Assembly (NCBI RefSeq): GCF_001598695.1
Contig: NZ_BCZK01000012.1
Location: 1 to 64,000 of the forward strand
DNA from: Klebsiella oxytoca NBRC 105695
GTDB lineage: Bacteria > Pseudomonadota > Gammaproteobacteria > Enterobacterales > Enterobacteriaceae
DNA length: 64,000 nucleotides
Direction of reading: 5' to 3'
Position 1 is the first letter of the stretch. Each line of letters opens with the position of its first letter. This document shows positions 56,759 through 64,000 of the stretch, one piece after another. A model generated the notes under the pieces. It was given only the letters and a program-made list of their open reading frames with translations, searched no databases and was not told the origin of the DNA. The position numbers and the translations under genes were made by a program.

Positions 56759-59221
56759 TTAAACTCCTAACTTCCATGACAGGGTACGCAGCAGGTCGGC
56801 AAAAACGCCAGCCGCGGTGACATCATTCCCCGCGCCATAACCGCGCAGCACCAGCGGCAGTGGCTGATAATAGTGGCTGTAAAACGCCAGCGCATTCTCG
56901 CCGTTTTTCACTTTAAACAGCGGATCGTTGCCGTCTACCGCGGCAATTTTCACGCGGCAGGTGCCATCCTCTTCGATATTGCCAACATAACGCAAGACTT
57001 TACCTTCATCGCGCGCTTTAGCGACCCGTGAAGCAAACTCATCATCCAGTGACGGCAGACGCGCCATAAAGCTGTCAACATCGCCGCTGGCATCAAAATC
57101 CGCCGGCAGCGCCGGCTCTACGATAATGTCAGACAGCTCCAGCTCTCGCCCGGTTTCACGAGCCAGAATCAGCAGCTTACGCGCGACATCAACGCCAGAA
57201 AGATCGTCGCGCGGATCCGGTTCGGTATAGCCCATCTCACGCGCCAGCTTCGTCGCGGCAGAGAAGCTTACGCCCTCATCCAGCTTGCCGAAGATAAATG
57301 ACAGCGAGCCGGACAGAATACCGGAGAAGTGCAGCAGTTCATCACCGGCATTCAGCAAATTTTGCAGGTTTTCGATTACCGGCAGCCCCGCGCCGACGTT
57401 GGTGTCGTAGAGAAACTTGCGTCGTGAGCTGCTCGCGGCATGACGCAGCTGATGATAGTAATCCAGCGATGAGGTATTGGCCTTTTTGTTCGGCGTCACC
57501 ACGTGGAAGCCTTCGCGCAGGAAATCGGCATACTGATCGGCCACCGCCTGGCTGGAGGTACAGTCGACAATCACTGGGTTCAGCAGATGGTACTCTTTCA
57601 CCAGACGAATGAGTCGTCCCAGGTTGAACGCCTCTTTGGCTTCCGCCAGCTCATCGCGCCAGTGTTCCAGGTTCAGACCGTGTACGTTGGTCAGTAAAGC
57701 GCGAGAGTTGGCTACCCCGCAAACGCGCAGGTCAATATGTTTACTCTTCAACCAGCCCTGCTGGCGCTTAATCTGTTCGATCAACGCGCCGCCGACGCCG
57801 CCGATGCCAATCACAAACACTTCTATCACCTGATCGGTATTGAACAGCATCTGGTGCGTCACGCGAACGCCGGTAGTCGCATCATCGTTGCTGACGACAA
57901 CGGAGATGGAGCGCTCGGAAGAGCCCTGTGCAATCGCCACAATGTTGATATTGGCGCGCGCCAGCGCAGCGAAGAATTTGGCGGAAATCCCGCGTAGCGT
58001 CCGCATGCCATCGCCGACAACCGAAATAATTGCCAGGCGTTCCATGATCGACAGCGGCTCAAGCAACCCCTCTTTCAGCTCCAGATAAAATTCATCTTCC
58101 ATTACCCGCTTCGCCCGAGCGCAGTCGCTCTGCGGCACGCAGAAGCTGATGCTGTATTCGGATGAGGATTGGGTGATAAGTACGACGGAAATTCCCGCGC
58201 GGGACATAGTGGCGAACACGCGCGCTGCCATGCCAACCATCCCCTTCATCCCCGGACCGGAGACGTTGAACATCGCCATGTTGTTGAGATTAGAGATACC
58301 TTTCACCGGCAGATCGTCTTCATCGCTGCTGCCGCCGATAAGCGTACCCGGCGCCTGCGGATTACCGGTATTTTTGATTAAACAGGGGATCTGGAACTGG
58401 GCGATGGGGGCGATAGTACGCGGGTGCAAAACTTTAGCGCCGAAGTAGGAAAGCTCCATCGCTTCCTGATAGGACATCGACTTCAACAGACGCGCATCCG
58501 GGACCTGACGCGGATCGCAGGTATAAACGCCGTCAACGTCGGTCCAGATTTCACAGCAGTCGGCGCGCAGGCAGGCTGCCAGTACCGCTGCGGAGTAGTC
58601 AGAGCCGTTACGCCCCAGCACCACCAGCTCACCCTTTTCGTTACCCGCGGTAAAGCCCGCCATCAGCACCATATGGTCAGCCGGGATCTGGCTGGCGGCA
58701 ATGCGACGAGTCGACTCTGCGATATCTACGGTGGATTCGAGGTAATGGCCAACGGCAAGCAGTTTTTCAACCGGGTTAATCACCGTGACGTTATGACCGC
58801 GCGCTTCCAGCAAGCCGGCCATAATGGCGATTGAGAGCTTTTCACCCCGGCAAATAAGGGACGCGTTAACGCTATCCGGACACTGCCCAAGCAGGCTAAT
58901 ACCGTGCAGAACGTGTTTGATTTGCGCAAATTCCTGCTCGACAAAAACCTTCAGCTGAGCGTGTGGAAAGCCCGGCTGAGCATCGGCGAGCCCTTGCAGA
59001 AGTTCGGCGAAAATGCGTTCGGCATCAGCGATATTGGTCAACGCATCCTGCCCGCCGATCGTTTTTTCGATCATCGCAACCAGGTGGTTAGTGATCTTCG
59101 CCGGGGCAGACAGTACGGTCGCTACCTGCCCCTGCCTGGCATTACTTTCCAGAATATCGGCAACACGCAGAAAACGTTCTGCATTTGCCACTGATGTACC
59201 GCCGAACTTCAACACACGCAT
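56759..59221 (-). CDS. thrA: Aspartokinase I / homoserine dehydrogenase I
   Basis: 820-residue fused enzyme for the first and third steps of the Thr branch. Aspartokinase [13 protein letters not shown] at the start, two ACT domains (residues about 300-460) for threonine inhibition, then the dehydrogenase with [16 protein letters not shown] and [11 protein letters not shown]. Start ATG 59221 (MRVLKFGG) agrees with E. coli; upstream in-frame codons overlap the attenuator. Confidence 0.98.
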   Translation of the reverse strand: MRVLKFGGTSVANAERFLRVADILESNARQGQVATVLSAPAKITNHLVAMIEKTIGGQDALTNIADAERIFAELLQGLADAQPGFPHAQLKVFVEQEFAQIKHVLHGISLLGQCPDSVNASLICRGEKLSIAIMAGLLEARGHNVTVINPVEKLLAVGHYLESTVDIAESTRRIAASQIPADHMVLMAGFTAGNEKGELVVLGRNGSDYSAAVLAACLRADCCEIWTDVDGVYTCDPRQVPDARLLKSMSYQEAMELSYFGAKVLHPRTIAPIAQFQIPCLIKNTGNPQAPGTLIGGSSDEDDLPVKGISNLNNMAMFNVSGPGMKGMVGMAARVFATMSRAGISVVLITQSSSEYSISFCVPQSDCARAKRVMEDEFYLELKEGLLEPLSIMERLAIISVVGDGMRTLRGISAKFFAALARANINIVAIAQGSSERSISVVVSNDDATTGVRVTHQMLFNTDQVIEVFVIGIGGVGGALIEQIKRQQGWLKSKHIDLRVCGVANSRALLTNVHGLNLEHWRDELAEAKEAFNLGRLIRLVKEYHLLNPVIVDCTSSQAVADQYADFLREGFHVVTPNKKANTSSLDYYHQLRHAASSSRRKFLYDTNVGAGLPVIENLQNLLNAGDELLHFSGILSGSLSFIFGKLDEGVSFSAATKLAREMGYTEPDPRDDLSGVDVARKLLILARETGRELELSDIIVEPALPADFDASGDVDSFMARLPSLDDEFASRVAKARDEGKVLRYVGNIEEDGTCRVKIAAVDGNDPLFKVKNGENALAFYSHYYQPLPLVLRGYGAGNDVTAAGVFADLLRTLSWKLGV

Positions 59222-59246
59222 GGTTATGACCCCTTGATTTTTTATC

Positions 59247-59280
59247 GAAAAAAAAGCCCGCACTGTTCAGGTGCGGGCTT
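59247..59280 (-). terminator. thr attenuator terminator
   Basis: Minus strand AGCCCGCAC / GTGCGGGCT (9-bp stem) then a run of T (59248-59254). The 3' end of thrL repeats the stem sequence (GGTGCGGGCT at 59305), giving the alternative antiterminator pairing. Confidence 0.93.
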
Positions 59281-59302
59281 TTTTCTGTGTTTCCTGTACG
59301 CG

Positions 59303-59371
59303 TCAGCCCGCACCGTTACCTGTGGTAATAGTGGTGGTGATAATCGTGGTGATCATGCCGATGCGATTCAT
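59303..59371 (-). CDS. thrL: thr operon leader peptide
   Basis: 22 codons: [22 protein letters not shown], with seven Thr and five Ile codons. Translation stalling when charged tRNA-Thr or tRNA-Ile is scarce prevents the downstream terminator from forming. It has the same ending TTGNGAG as E. coli ThrL but a changed start; I recall this form from Klebsiella. Confidence 0.94.
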
Positions 59372-59421
59372 GGATGTTGTGTACTCTGTAATTTTTATCT
59401 GTCTGTGTCCTGTGCCTATAT

Positions 59422-59450
59422 TGGTTAAAGTATCTGCCGACGTAAGTCAA
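59422..59450 (-). promoter_or_regulatory. thr operon promoter
   Basis: Minus strand TTGACT (59445-59450), 17-nt spacer, TAACCA (59422-59427), followed by an initial transcript like that of E. coli. Confidence 0.65.
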
Positions 59451-59583
59451 TGAATTTCTACTTTTAGCCGGTTTTTATGCACCTGGCCAATACGCCACAA
59501 CAACCTGATACTTCATCCGTATTTACGCATTTCTTCGTTGTTTTTTAGCACATAAAACTATGTGGAAACAACATGGCAGAGCT

Positions 59584-60270
59584 TTACTCTGGAAGGTTTT
59601 TTTCAATATCATGCAGTAAACGATGCAGCATGGCGGTGTCTCGCTGCTGCAGAAGACCTATTCGCTGCTGAAGCCAGTCGGTCAATTTTATATCGTCGCC
59701 TACGCCGAGGCGATTGAGCAGATCGAGCGTGCGCAGACGTAACGCCTGCAGCTGATTGTCATCGACGCCTGGGGCTACGGTCGTGGTTTTTTGCAGCAAA
59801 GAGGTCAGCTGGTAGCAATATACCATCACCGACTGCCCCAGATTCAGCGAAGGATAGTCTGCCGCCATCGGCACGCCGGTCAGCACATCGGCAAGCGCCA
59901 GCTCTTCATTGGTCAGACCGGAATCTTCACGGCCAAATACCAGCGCGGCATGATGCATCCACTGCGCTTTCTCTTCCAGTAGCGGTAAAAGCTGCTGCGG
60001 CGTCGCGTAGTAGTGAAAACGAGCCCGGCTGCGGGCCGTCGTGGCGACGGTAAAATCGACATCGTGCAGCGCCTGCTCCAGAGTGGCATAAGTCTGAATA
60101 TTATCGAGAATATCGCCGGAGCCGTGCGCGACCCAGCGCGCGGCAGGCTGCAAATGAGCCTCGCTATCGACGATCCTCATATCTCTAAACCCCATAGTTT
60201 TCATTGCCCTGGCTGCCGCACCCACGTTTTCTGCCCGCGCCGGGGACACTAATACTATTGATAAACGCAT
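59584..60270 (-). CDS. lasT: SPOUT-type tRNA/rRNA methyltransferase LasT
   Basis: 228-residue SpoU/TrmJ family methyltransferase. RIVDSEAH, VATTARSRARFHYY, ALVFGREDSGLTNEEL and PSLNLGQSVMVYCYQL form the trefoil-knot SAM site. Start ATG 60270 (MRLSIVLVSPARAENVG) gives the E. coli length. Its RNA target is not established; it is not TrmJ itself. Lies between thrL and yjjY/arcA as in E. coli. Confidence 0.9.
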   Translation of the reverse strand: MRLSIVLVSPARAENVGAAARAMKTMGFRDMRIVDSEAHLQPAARWVAHGSGDILDNIQTYATLEQALHDVDFTVATTARSRARFHYYATPQQLLPLLEEKAQWMHHAALVFGREDSGLTNEELALADVLTGVPMAADYPSLNLGQSVMVYCYQLTSLLQKTTTVAPGVDDNQLQALRLRTLDLLNRLGVGDDIKLTDWLQQRIGLLQQRDTAMLHRLLHDIEKNLPE

Positions 60271-60668
60271 TCGTTCTCTCTTTTGCTTTTCCAGGCGTGG
60301 AAATGACAATTCACCCCTTCATTTTACGCGCCGTAAATTTACAAATTTGCAACAAAAATCACTAAATTTGAGCTTTATCACCCATAAAAAAAACTAAACT
60401 ATTCCCAAGGCACCATGACACAGAGTATGTTAACAGAACAGCTTTATCCGTATGTTTGGCAATGAGATTTATGCCCGAATACGTTTTGAAGCTTTGGATT
60501 CACCACGTTTATTATTTTCTCATTGCAACTAGTTGAGCAGGGTATGAATTGTGAGTATGAATCCGGTTTAGATGCAATGATTTCACATGACTGTTAACGT
60601 GCTACAATTGAACTTGATATATGTCAACGAAGCGTAGTTTTATTGGGTGTCATGCCTCACTTAGCCTG
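60271..60668. other. lasT-yjjY spacer (arcA upstream)
   Basis: 398-bp A+T-rich region between lasT and yjjY. arcA promoters in E. coli lie in this long upstream stretch; no other gene seen. Confidence 0.45.
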
Positions 60669-60809
60669 TTATGTTGCTGTTAAAATGGTTAGGATGACAG
60701 CCGTTTTTGACACCGTCGGGTCCAGAGGGAAAGTACCCACGACCAAGCTAATGATGTTGTTGACGTTGATGGAAAGTGCATCAAGAACGCAATTACGTAC
60801 TTTAGTCAT
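60669..60809 (-). CDS. yjjY: Small conserved protein YjjY
   Basis: 46 codons starting ATG at 60809: MTKVRNCVLDALSINVNNII, ending in ILTILTAT. It matches E. coli YjjY as I remember it. The frame is divergent from arcA and lies within its upstream region. The function is unknown; it may be a leader-type peptide. Confidence 0.7.
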   Translation of the reverse strand: MTKVRNCVLDALSINVNNIISLVVGTFPLDPTVSKTAVILTILTAT

Positions 60810-60904
60810 GTTACGCCGGGCATGTTAATTTGCGACATGCACCAGGCAGGTCAGGGACTTTGGTACTTCCTGTTTCGATTTAGTTGGCAATTTAGGTAGC
60901 AAAC

Positions 60905-61621
60905 ATGCAGACCCCGCACATTCTTATCGTTGAAGACGAGTTGGTAACACGCAACACGTTAAAAAGTATTTTCGAAGCAGAAGGTTATGATGTATTCGAA
61001 GCGACCGATGGCGCGGAAATGCATCAGATCCTGTCTGAAAATGATATCAACCTGGTGATCATGGATATCAACCTGCCAGGCAAAAATGGTCTCCTGTTAG
61101 CACGCGAGCTGCGTGAGCAGGCGGACGTCGCGCTGATGTTCCTCACCGGTCGCGATAACGAAGTGGATAAAATCCTTGGCCTCGAAATCGGCGCCGATGA
61201 CTATATCACTAAACCGTTCAACCCGCGTGAACTGACGATCCGCGCTCGCAACCTCCTCTCCCGTACCATGAACCTGGGTACCGTGAGCGAAGAACGCCGC
61301 AGCGTAGAAAGCTATAAGTTCAACGGCTGGGAGCTGGATATCAATAGCCGTTCGCTGGTAAGCCCAAATGGTGAGCAGTATAAGCTGCCGCGCAGTGAAT
61401 TCCGCGCCATGCTGCACTTCTGCGAAAATCCGGGCAAAATCCAGTCGCGTGCAGAACTGCTGAAGAAAATGACCGGCCGTGAGCTGAAGCCGCACGACCG
61501 TACCGTGGACGTGACCATCCGTCGCATTCGTAAGCATTTTGAGTCCACTCCGGACACCCCGGAAATTATCGCCACCATTCATGGCGAGGGGTACCGCTTC
61601 TGTGGCGACCTGCAGGAATAA
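60905..61621 (+). CDS. arcA: Aerobic respiration response regulator ArcA
   Basis: 238-residue OmpR-type regulator phosphorylated by ArcB under low oxygen. Receiver Asp54 in [16 protein letters not shown] in DYITKPFNP, winged helix with [14 protein letters not shown]. Nearly identical to E. coli ArcA. Confidence 0.99.
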   Translation: MQTPHILIVEDELVTRNTLKSIFEAEGYDVFEATDGAEMHQILSENDINLVIMDINLPGKNGLLLARELREQADVALMFLTGRDNEVDKILGLEIGADDYITKPFNPRELTIRARNLLSRTMNLGTVSEERRSVESYKFNGWELDINSRSLVSPNGEQYKLPRSEFRAMLHFCENPGKIQSRAELLKKMTGRELKPHDRTVDVTIRRIRKHFESTPDTPEIIATIHGEGYRFCGDLQE

Positions 61622-61647
61622 CTCCGTTTTTCTTGCTGTCATAACGT

Positions 61648-61677
61648 AAAAACGGCGCTATTCGCGCCGTTTTTTTA
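61648..61677. terminator. Terminator between arcA and creD
   Basis: AACGGCGC (61651-61658) / GCGCCGTT (61664-61671) then TTTTTT on the plus strand and TTTTTAC on the minus; overlaps the creD stop. Confidence 0.88.
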
Positions 61678-63033
61678 TTTCCAGATCCTGAGCCTATCGT
61701 CATCATCGCCAACGCCTGGCTGATTATCTTTGGCTTTCGGCAGAGATAACGCGTACCAGTCAACATGGCGAGTCAGGAACATAAGCGCACTTAACGCCAG
61801 CAGCAGCACACCGGTACCCAGCAATAATGCGCTATCTTCCGAACGCAGCAGCAGCCACATAATGCCATCCAGCAGCAGTAGCGCACAGACGAACAGAAAG
61901 CTATTCCGCCACCCTTTCAGCACCGCCTGAAGATACACGCCATTGATGAGCGCGCCGATCAAACTGGCGGCAATCCATGATGACGTAAAGCCGATATGTT
62001 CGGACAGCGCCAGCAGCACCAGATAGAACATAACCAGCGACAGCCCCACCAGCATATACTGCATGGGGTGCATACGATAAAGGGTTAAACTTTCAAACAC
62101 AAAGAACGCCATAAATGTCAGTGCTATCAATAGAATGGCATATTTTGTCGCCCTGTCGGTCAGCTGATATTGATCGGCAGGCGTGGTGACATTCACGTTG
62201 AATGCAGGTAGCTGACGCCACTCAATTTCCCGGTCATCGACAAAAAACCTGGCCATATTGTTGGCAAACCAGGTGCTTTGCCACTGTGCGCTATAGCCTG
62301 TTGGGCTAACCTCACGCTTGCCGGGTAAAAAATCGCCAAGGAATCCCGGATGCGGCCAGTTGCTGGTTAGCTGTAGCGTGCTGTTGCGCCCAAGCGGTAC
62401 CACCGAGAAGCTGCCGCTACCATTCAGATTAAGTGTGAATTCAATATCCAGCGCTTTTTGTTCAGGTAACAACAGCGGCATTGGCATATGAATGCCCTCT
62501 CCGCTCTCGCCAGTGCCGGGCCCTGGCTCAACGGACAGCGTCTCGCCGTTGACCTCAGGAGCCTTAATCTCGCCAATCCCGCGCGCATCGCTAACGCTAA
62601 CGACCAGAAATGGCCTCCCCAGCGTAATCGTACTTTTCCTGAGCGCCGTGATTCGTGCCGGGTCAAAATGCGCCTTGATGCTGAGATTATTGTGCCAGAT
62701 TTGCCCTTCATAGATACCGACCCGCCGGGATTCAACGTCCTGATTACCGTTAACCGCCAGCGTCTCCGGCAGCCAGTAATGCACCCATTGATTCTGATAT
62801 TCGACCGTTTTTTTGCCCTCAACCCGAGTCAACGTCTCGGTTACGGGAATGGCGATGAGCGGCCCGGCCAGCTTCTGCGCCCCGCTGGTGCTGCTCTCCA
62901 GAGCCTCAATGACGTCGCTACGATAATCCGCGCGTTCGTCGATCAGCTGTCTGACAATCATCAGCGGGATCGACAACAGTAAAATACATCCCAGCAGGGT
63001 GCTCATTTTCCAGAATAGTGGTGATTTCAACAT
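61675..63033 (-). CDS. creD: Inner-membrane protein CreD
   Basis: 452-residue CreD: one N-terminal helix, a large periplasmic domain (about 35-290), then about five C-terminal helices (TKYAILLIALTFMAFFVFE...). It belongs to the CreBC regulon, linked in E. coli to colicin E2 tolerance and envelope integrity. It follows creC by 57 bp. Confidence 0.95.
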   Translation of the reverse strand: MLKSPLFWKMSTLLGCILLLSIPLMIVRQLIDERADYRSDVIEALESSTSGAQKLAGPLIAIPVTETLTRVEGKKTVEYQNQWVHYWLPETLAVNGNQDVESRRVGIYEGQIWHNNLSIKAHFDPARITALRKSTITLGRPFLVVSVSDARGIGEIKAPEVNGETLSVEPGPGTGESGEGIHMPMPLLLPEQKALDIEFTLNLNGSGSFSVVPLGRNSTLQLTSNWPHPGFLGDFLPGKREVSPTGYSAQWQSTWFANNMARFFVDDREIEWRQLPAFNVNVTTPADQYQLTDRATKYAILLIALTFMAFFVFESLTLYRMHPMQYMLVGLSLVMFYLVLLALSEHIGFTSSWIAASLIGALINGVYLQAVLKGWRNSFLFVCALLLLDGIMWLLLRSEDSALLLGTGVLLLALSALMFLTRHVDWYALSLPKAKDNQPGVGDDDDRLRIWK

Positions 63034-63090
63034 AGCCCTCTCCTTAGTGATGCGCTCACCATAAAGAGGCTATGTGGGGAGAGTTTGAAG

Positions 63091-64000
63091 CTATGTGAAG
63101 TGAGCGTGAAGTCTCAGCAAAGCGCACGCCCCGCCTTCAGGGCGATTAATCAGCTGAATATCCCCCTGATGCAGGCGCGCAACCTCACGCACAAATGCCA
63201 GCCCCAGGCCGCTGCTTTTATGTCCATCGTCGCGCGGCAGTGAGTAGAAACGCTCAAAAATACGCCCCAGCGCATAGTCTGGAACACCGCTTCCCGTATC
63301 GCTTACGGTCAAGAGTACGCCGCCATCGTTTTCTTCCGCGCCAAGCAGGATCTCTCCTTCCACAGGAGTGAAATCGATAGCGTTATCAATGAGATTGCCC
63401 AACGCCTGCGCCAAAAGTTCGCGATCGCCCTCAACCGTCAGGGTTGTCTCCTGCCAGCGTAGCCTGAGGTTTTTCGCCGCCAGCGCGATCTCTCGCTCCT
63501 CGGCAAGGCGGCGAAAAAGCGCCGCTACAGAGACGGGACGCCTGGCGATCTCCAGCCGATTCTCCAGCCGGGCCTGCTGGAGTAAATTTTCTACTAGCGA
63601 CTGCATACGCGCATTCTGCGCCAGGATATTACGGGTAAAACGCGCGGCGATATCAGGCGGAGGCGCTTCCTGGAGGATTTCTGCTGCGCCGCGAATCGCC
63701 GCCAGCGGGCTCTTCAGCTCATGGGTCAAGGCATACACGTAGTTTTCAATGGCGTTTTTTCCTTCCAGCTTAAGGCGCATACTCTCCAGCGCCTGCGCCA
63801 GCCTACGCAGTTCGCTGCCGCCGACATCCGGCAACGGAACCGGGCGGTCGGCGGTCACGGAGTCCGCGTAACGAACCAGCTTGCCGATGGAGAAATTAAT
63901 CCACCACACCATCCCGGCGCCGATCAGTAGCGCGATACCCAGCAGCGCGCCTCCGGCCCACAGAATACGGCGCTCGCTGCGTTTGATTACCGGCGCCATG
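63091..64000 (-). CDS. creC: Sensor kinase CreC, C-terminal part
   Basis: C-terminal ~302 residues of the CreC histidine kinase; the gene starts beyond the window. One TM helix (GALLGIALLIGAGMVWWIN), a HAMP segment, H-box YALTHELKSPLAAIRGAAE, N-box GNLIDNAIDFTP and G-box DTGSGVPD, GLGLAFVREVA. It works with CreB in responding to growth on minimal or fermentative carbon. Confidence 0.95.
   Translation of the reverse strand, partial: MAPVIKRSERRILWAGGALLGIALLIGAGMVWWINFSIGKLVRYADSVTADRPVPLPDVGGSELRRLAQALESMRLKLEGKNAIENYVYALTHELKSPLAAIRGAAEILQEAPPPDIAARFTRNILAQNARMQSLVENLLQQARLENRLEIARRPVSVAALFRRLAEEREIALAAKNLRLRWQETTLTVEGDRELLAQALGNLIDNAIDFTPVEGEILLGAEENDGGVLLTVSDTGSGVPDYALGRIFERFYSLPRDDGHKSSGLGLAFVREVARLHQGDIQLINRPEGGACALLRLHAHFT

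Noticed and set aside
60643-60828. 61-codon plus-strand frame upstream of arcA.
   Set aside because: It is the complement of yjjY, which matches a known small protein; no ribosome site for this one.

Overview
The window is chromosomal DNA from an enterobacterium of the Klebsiella/Enterobacter/Salmonella neighbourhood. The E. coli-type order thrLABC, yaaA, yaaJ, talB, mog, satP, yaaW, yaaI, dnaKJ ... nhaAR, rpsT, ribF, ileS, lspA, fkpB, ispH, rihC is intact and reads mostly on the minus strand. The OadB, CitA and CitB proteins and a 22-residue Thr/Ile-rich thr leader look Klebsiella-like. The fimbrial operon plus chitinase island between dnaJ and nhaA resembles the Salmonella bcf region. All family assignments come from reading the protein sequences, not from searches.

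Layout. 1-3242: end of the anaerobic citrate fermentation locus (oadB C-terminus, a block of 100-bp repeats, citAB and a terminator). 3247-4958: divergent AlaX editing protein and LysR gene. 4978-12591: a YbhD/YbhH/YbhI/YbhJ-like tricarboxylate island (aconitase-like hydratase, PrpF/YbhH isomerase, two SLC13-type carriers, divergent LysR regulator). 12620-19992: rihC, ispH-fkpB-lspA-ileS-ribF, rpsT. 20092-22255: nhaR, nhaA. 22404-25392: a zinc-ribbon protein that looks like a domesticated transposase, and an exported arylsulfatase. 25826-33768: a bcfABCDEFGH-type chaperone-usher operon with a trailing mini-pilin gene, then an IprA/Crp-like regulator (34186-34902). 35214-43358: the chitinase island. 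43526-46663: dnaJ, dnaK with two sigma-32 promoters. 47050-54492: yaaI, yaaW, satP, an MHS-type transporter, mog, talB, yaaJ, yaaA. 54544-59371: the thr operon with leader peptide and attenuator. 59584-64000: lasT, yjjY, arcA, creD and the C-terminal part of creC.

The most interesting system is the chitinase island. A GH18 chitinase and a 1019-residue carbohydrate-binding protein both lack any N-terminal signal peptide. They sit beside a GH108-type muramidase, a small three-helix holin, a membrane-tethered winged-helix regulator and a LysR regulator. This is the composition of a holin/endolysin (type 10) secretion system for chitinases. It differs from the Serratia arrangement as I know it: a muramidase instead of a peptidase, convergent holin and endolysin genes, and no visible spanin. 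The C-terminal half of the 1019-residue protein matches no family I recognise.

How the parts connect: citAB senses citrate for the oad/cit genes, and the adjacent ybh-like island may extend the locus to aconitate-type tricarboxylates. The low-G+C intergenic regions around bcf and the chitinase genes fit acquired, silenced DNA inserted into a conserved housekeeping backbone.
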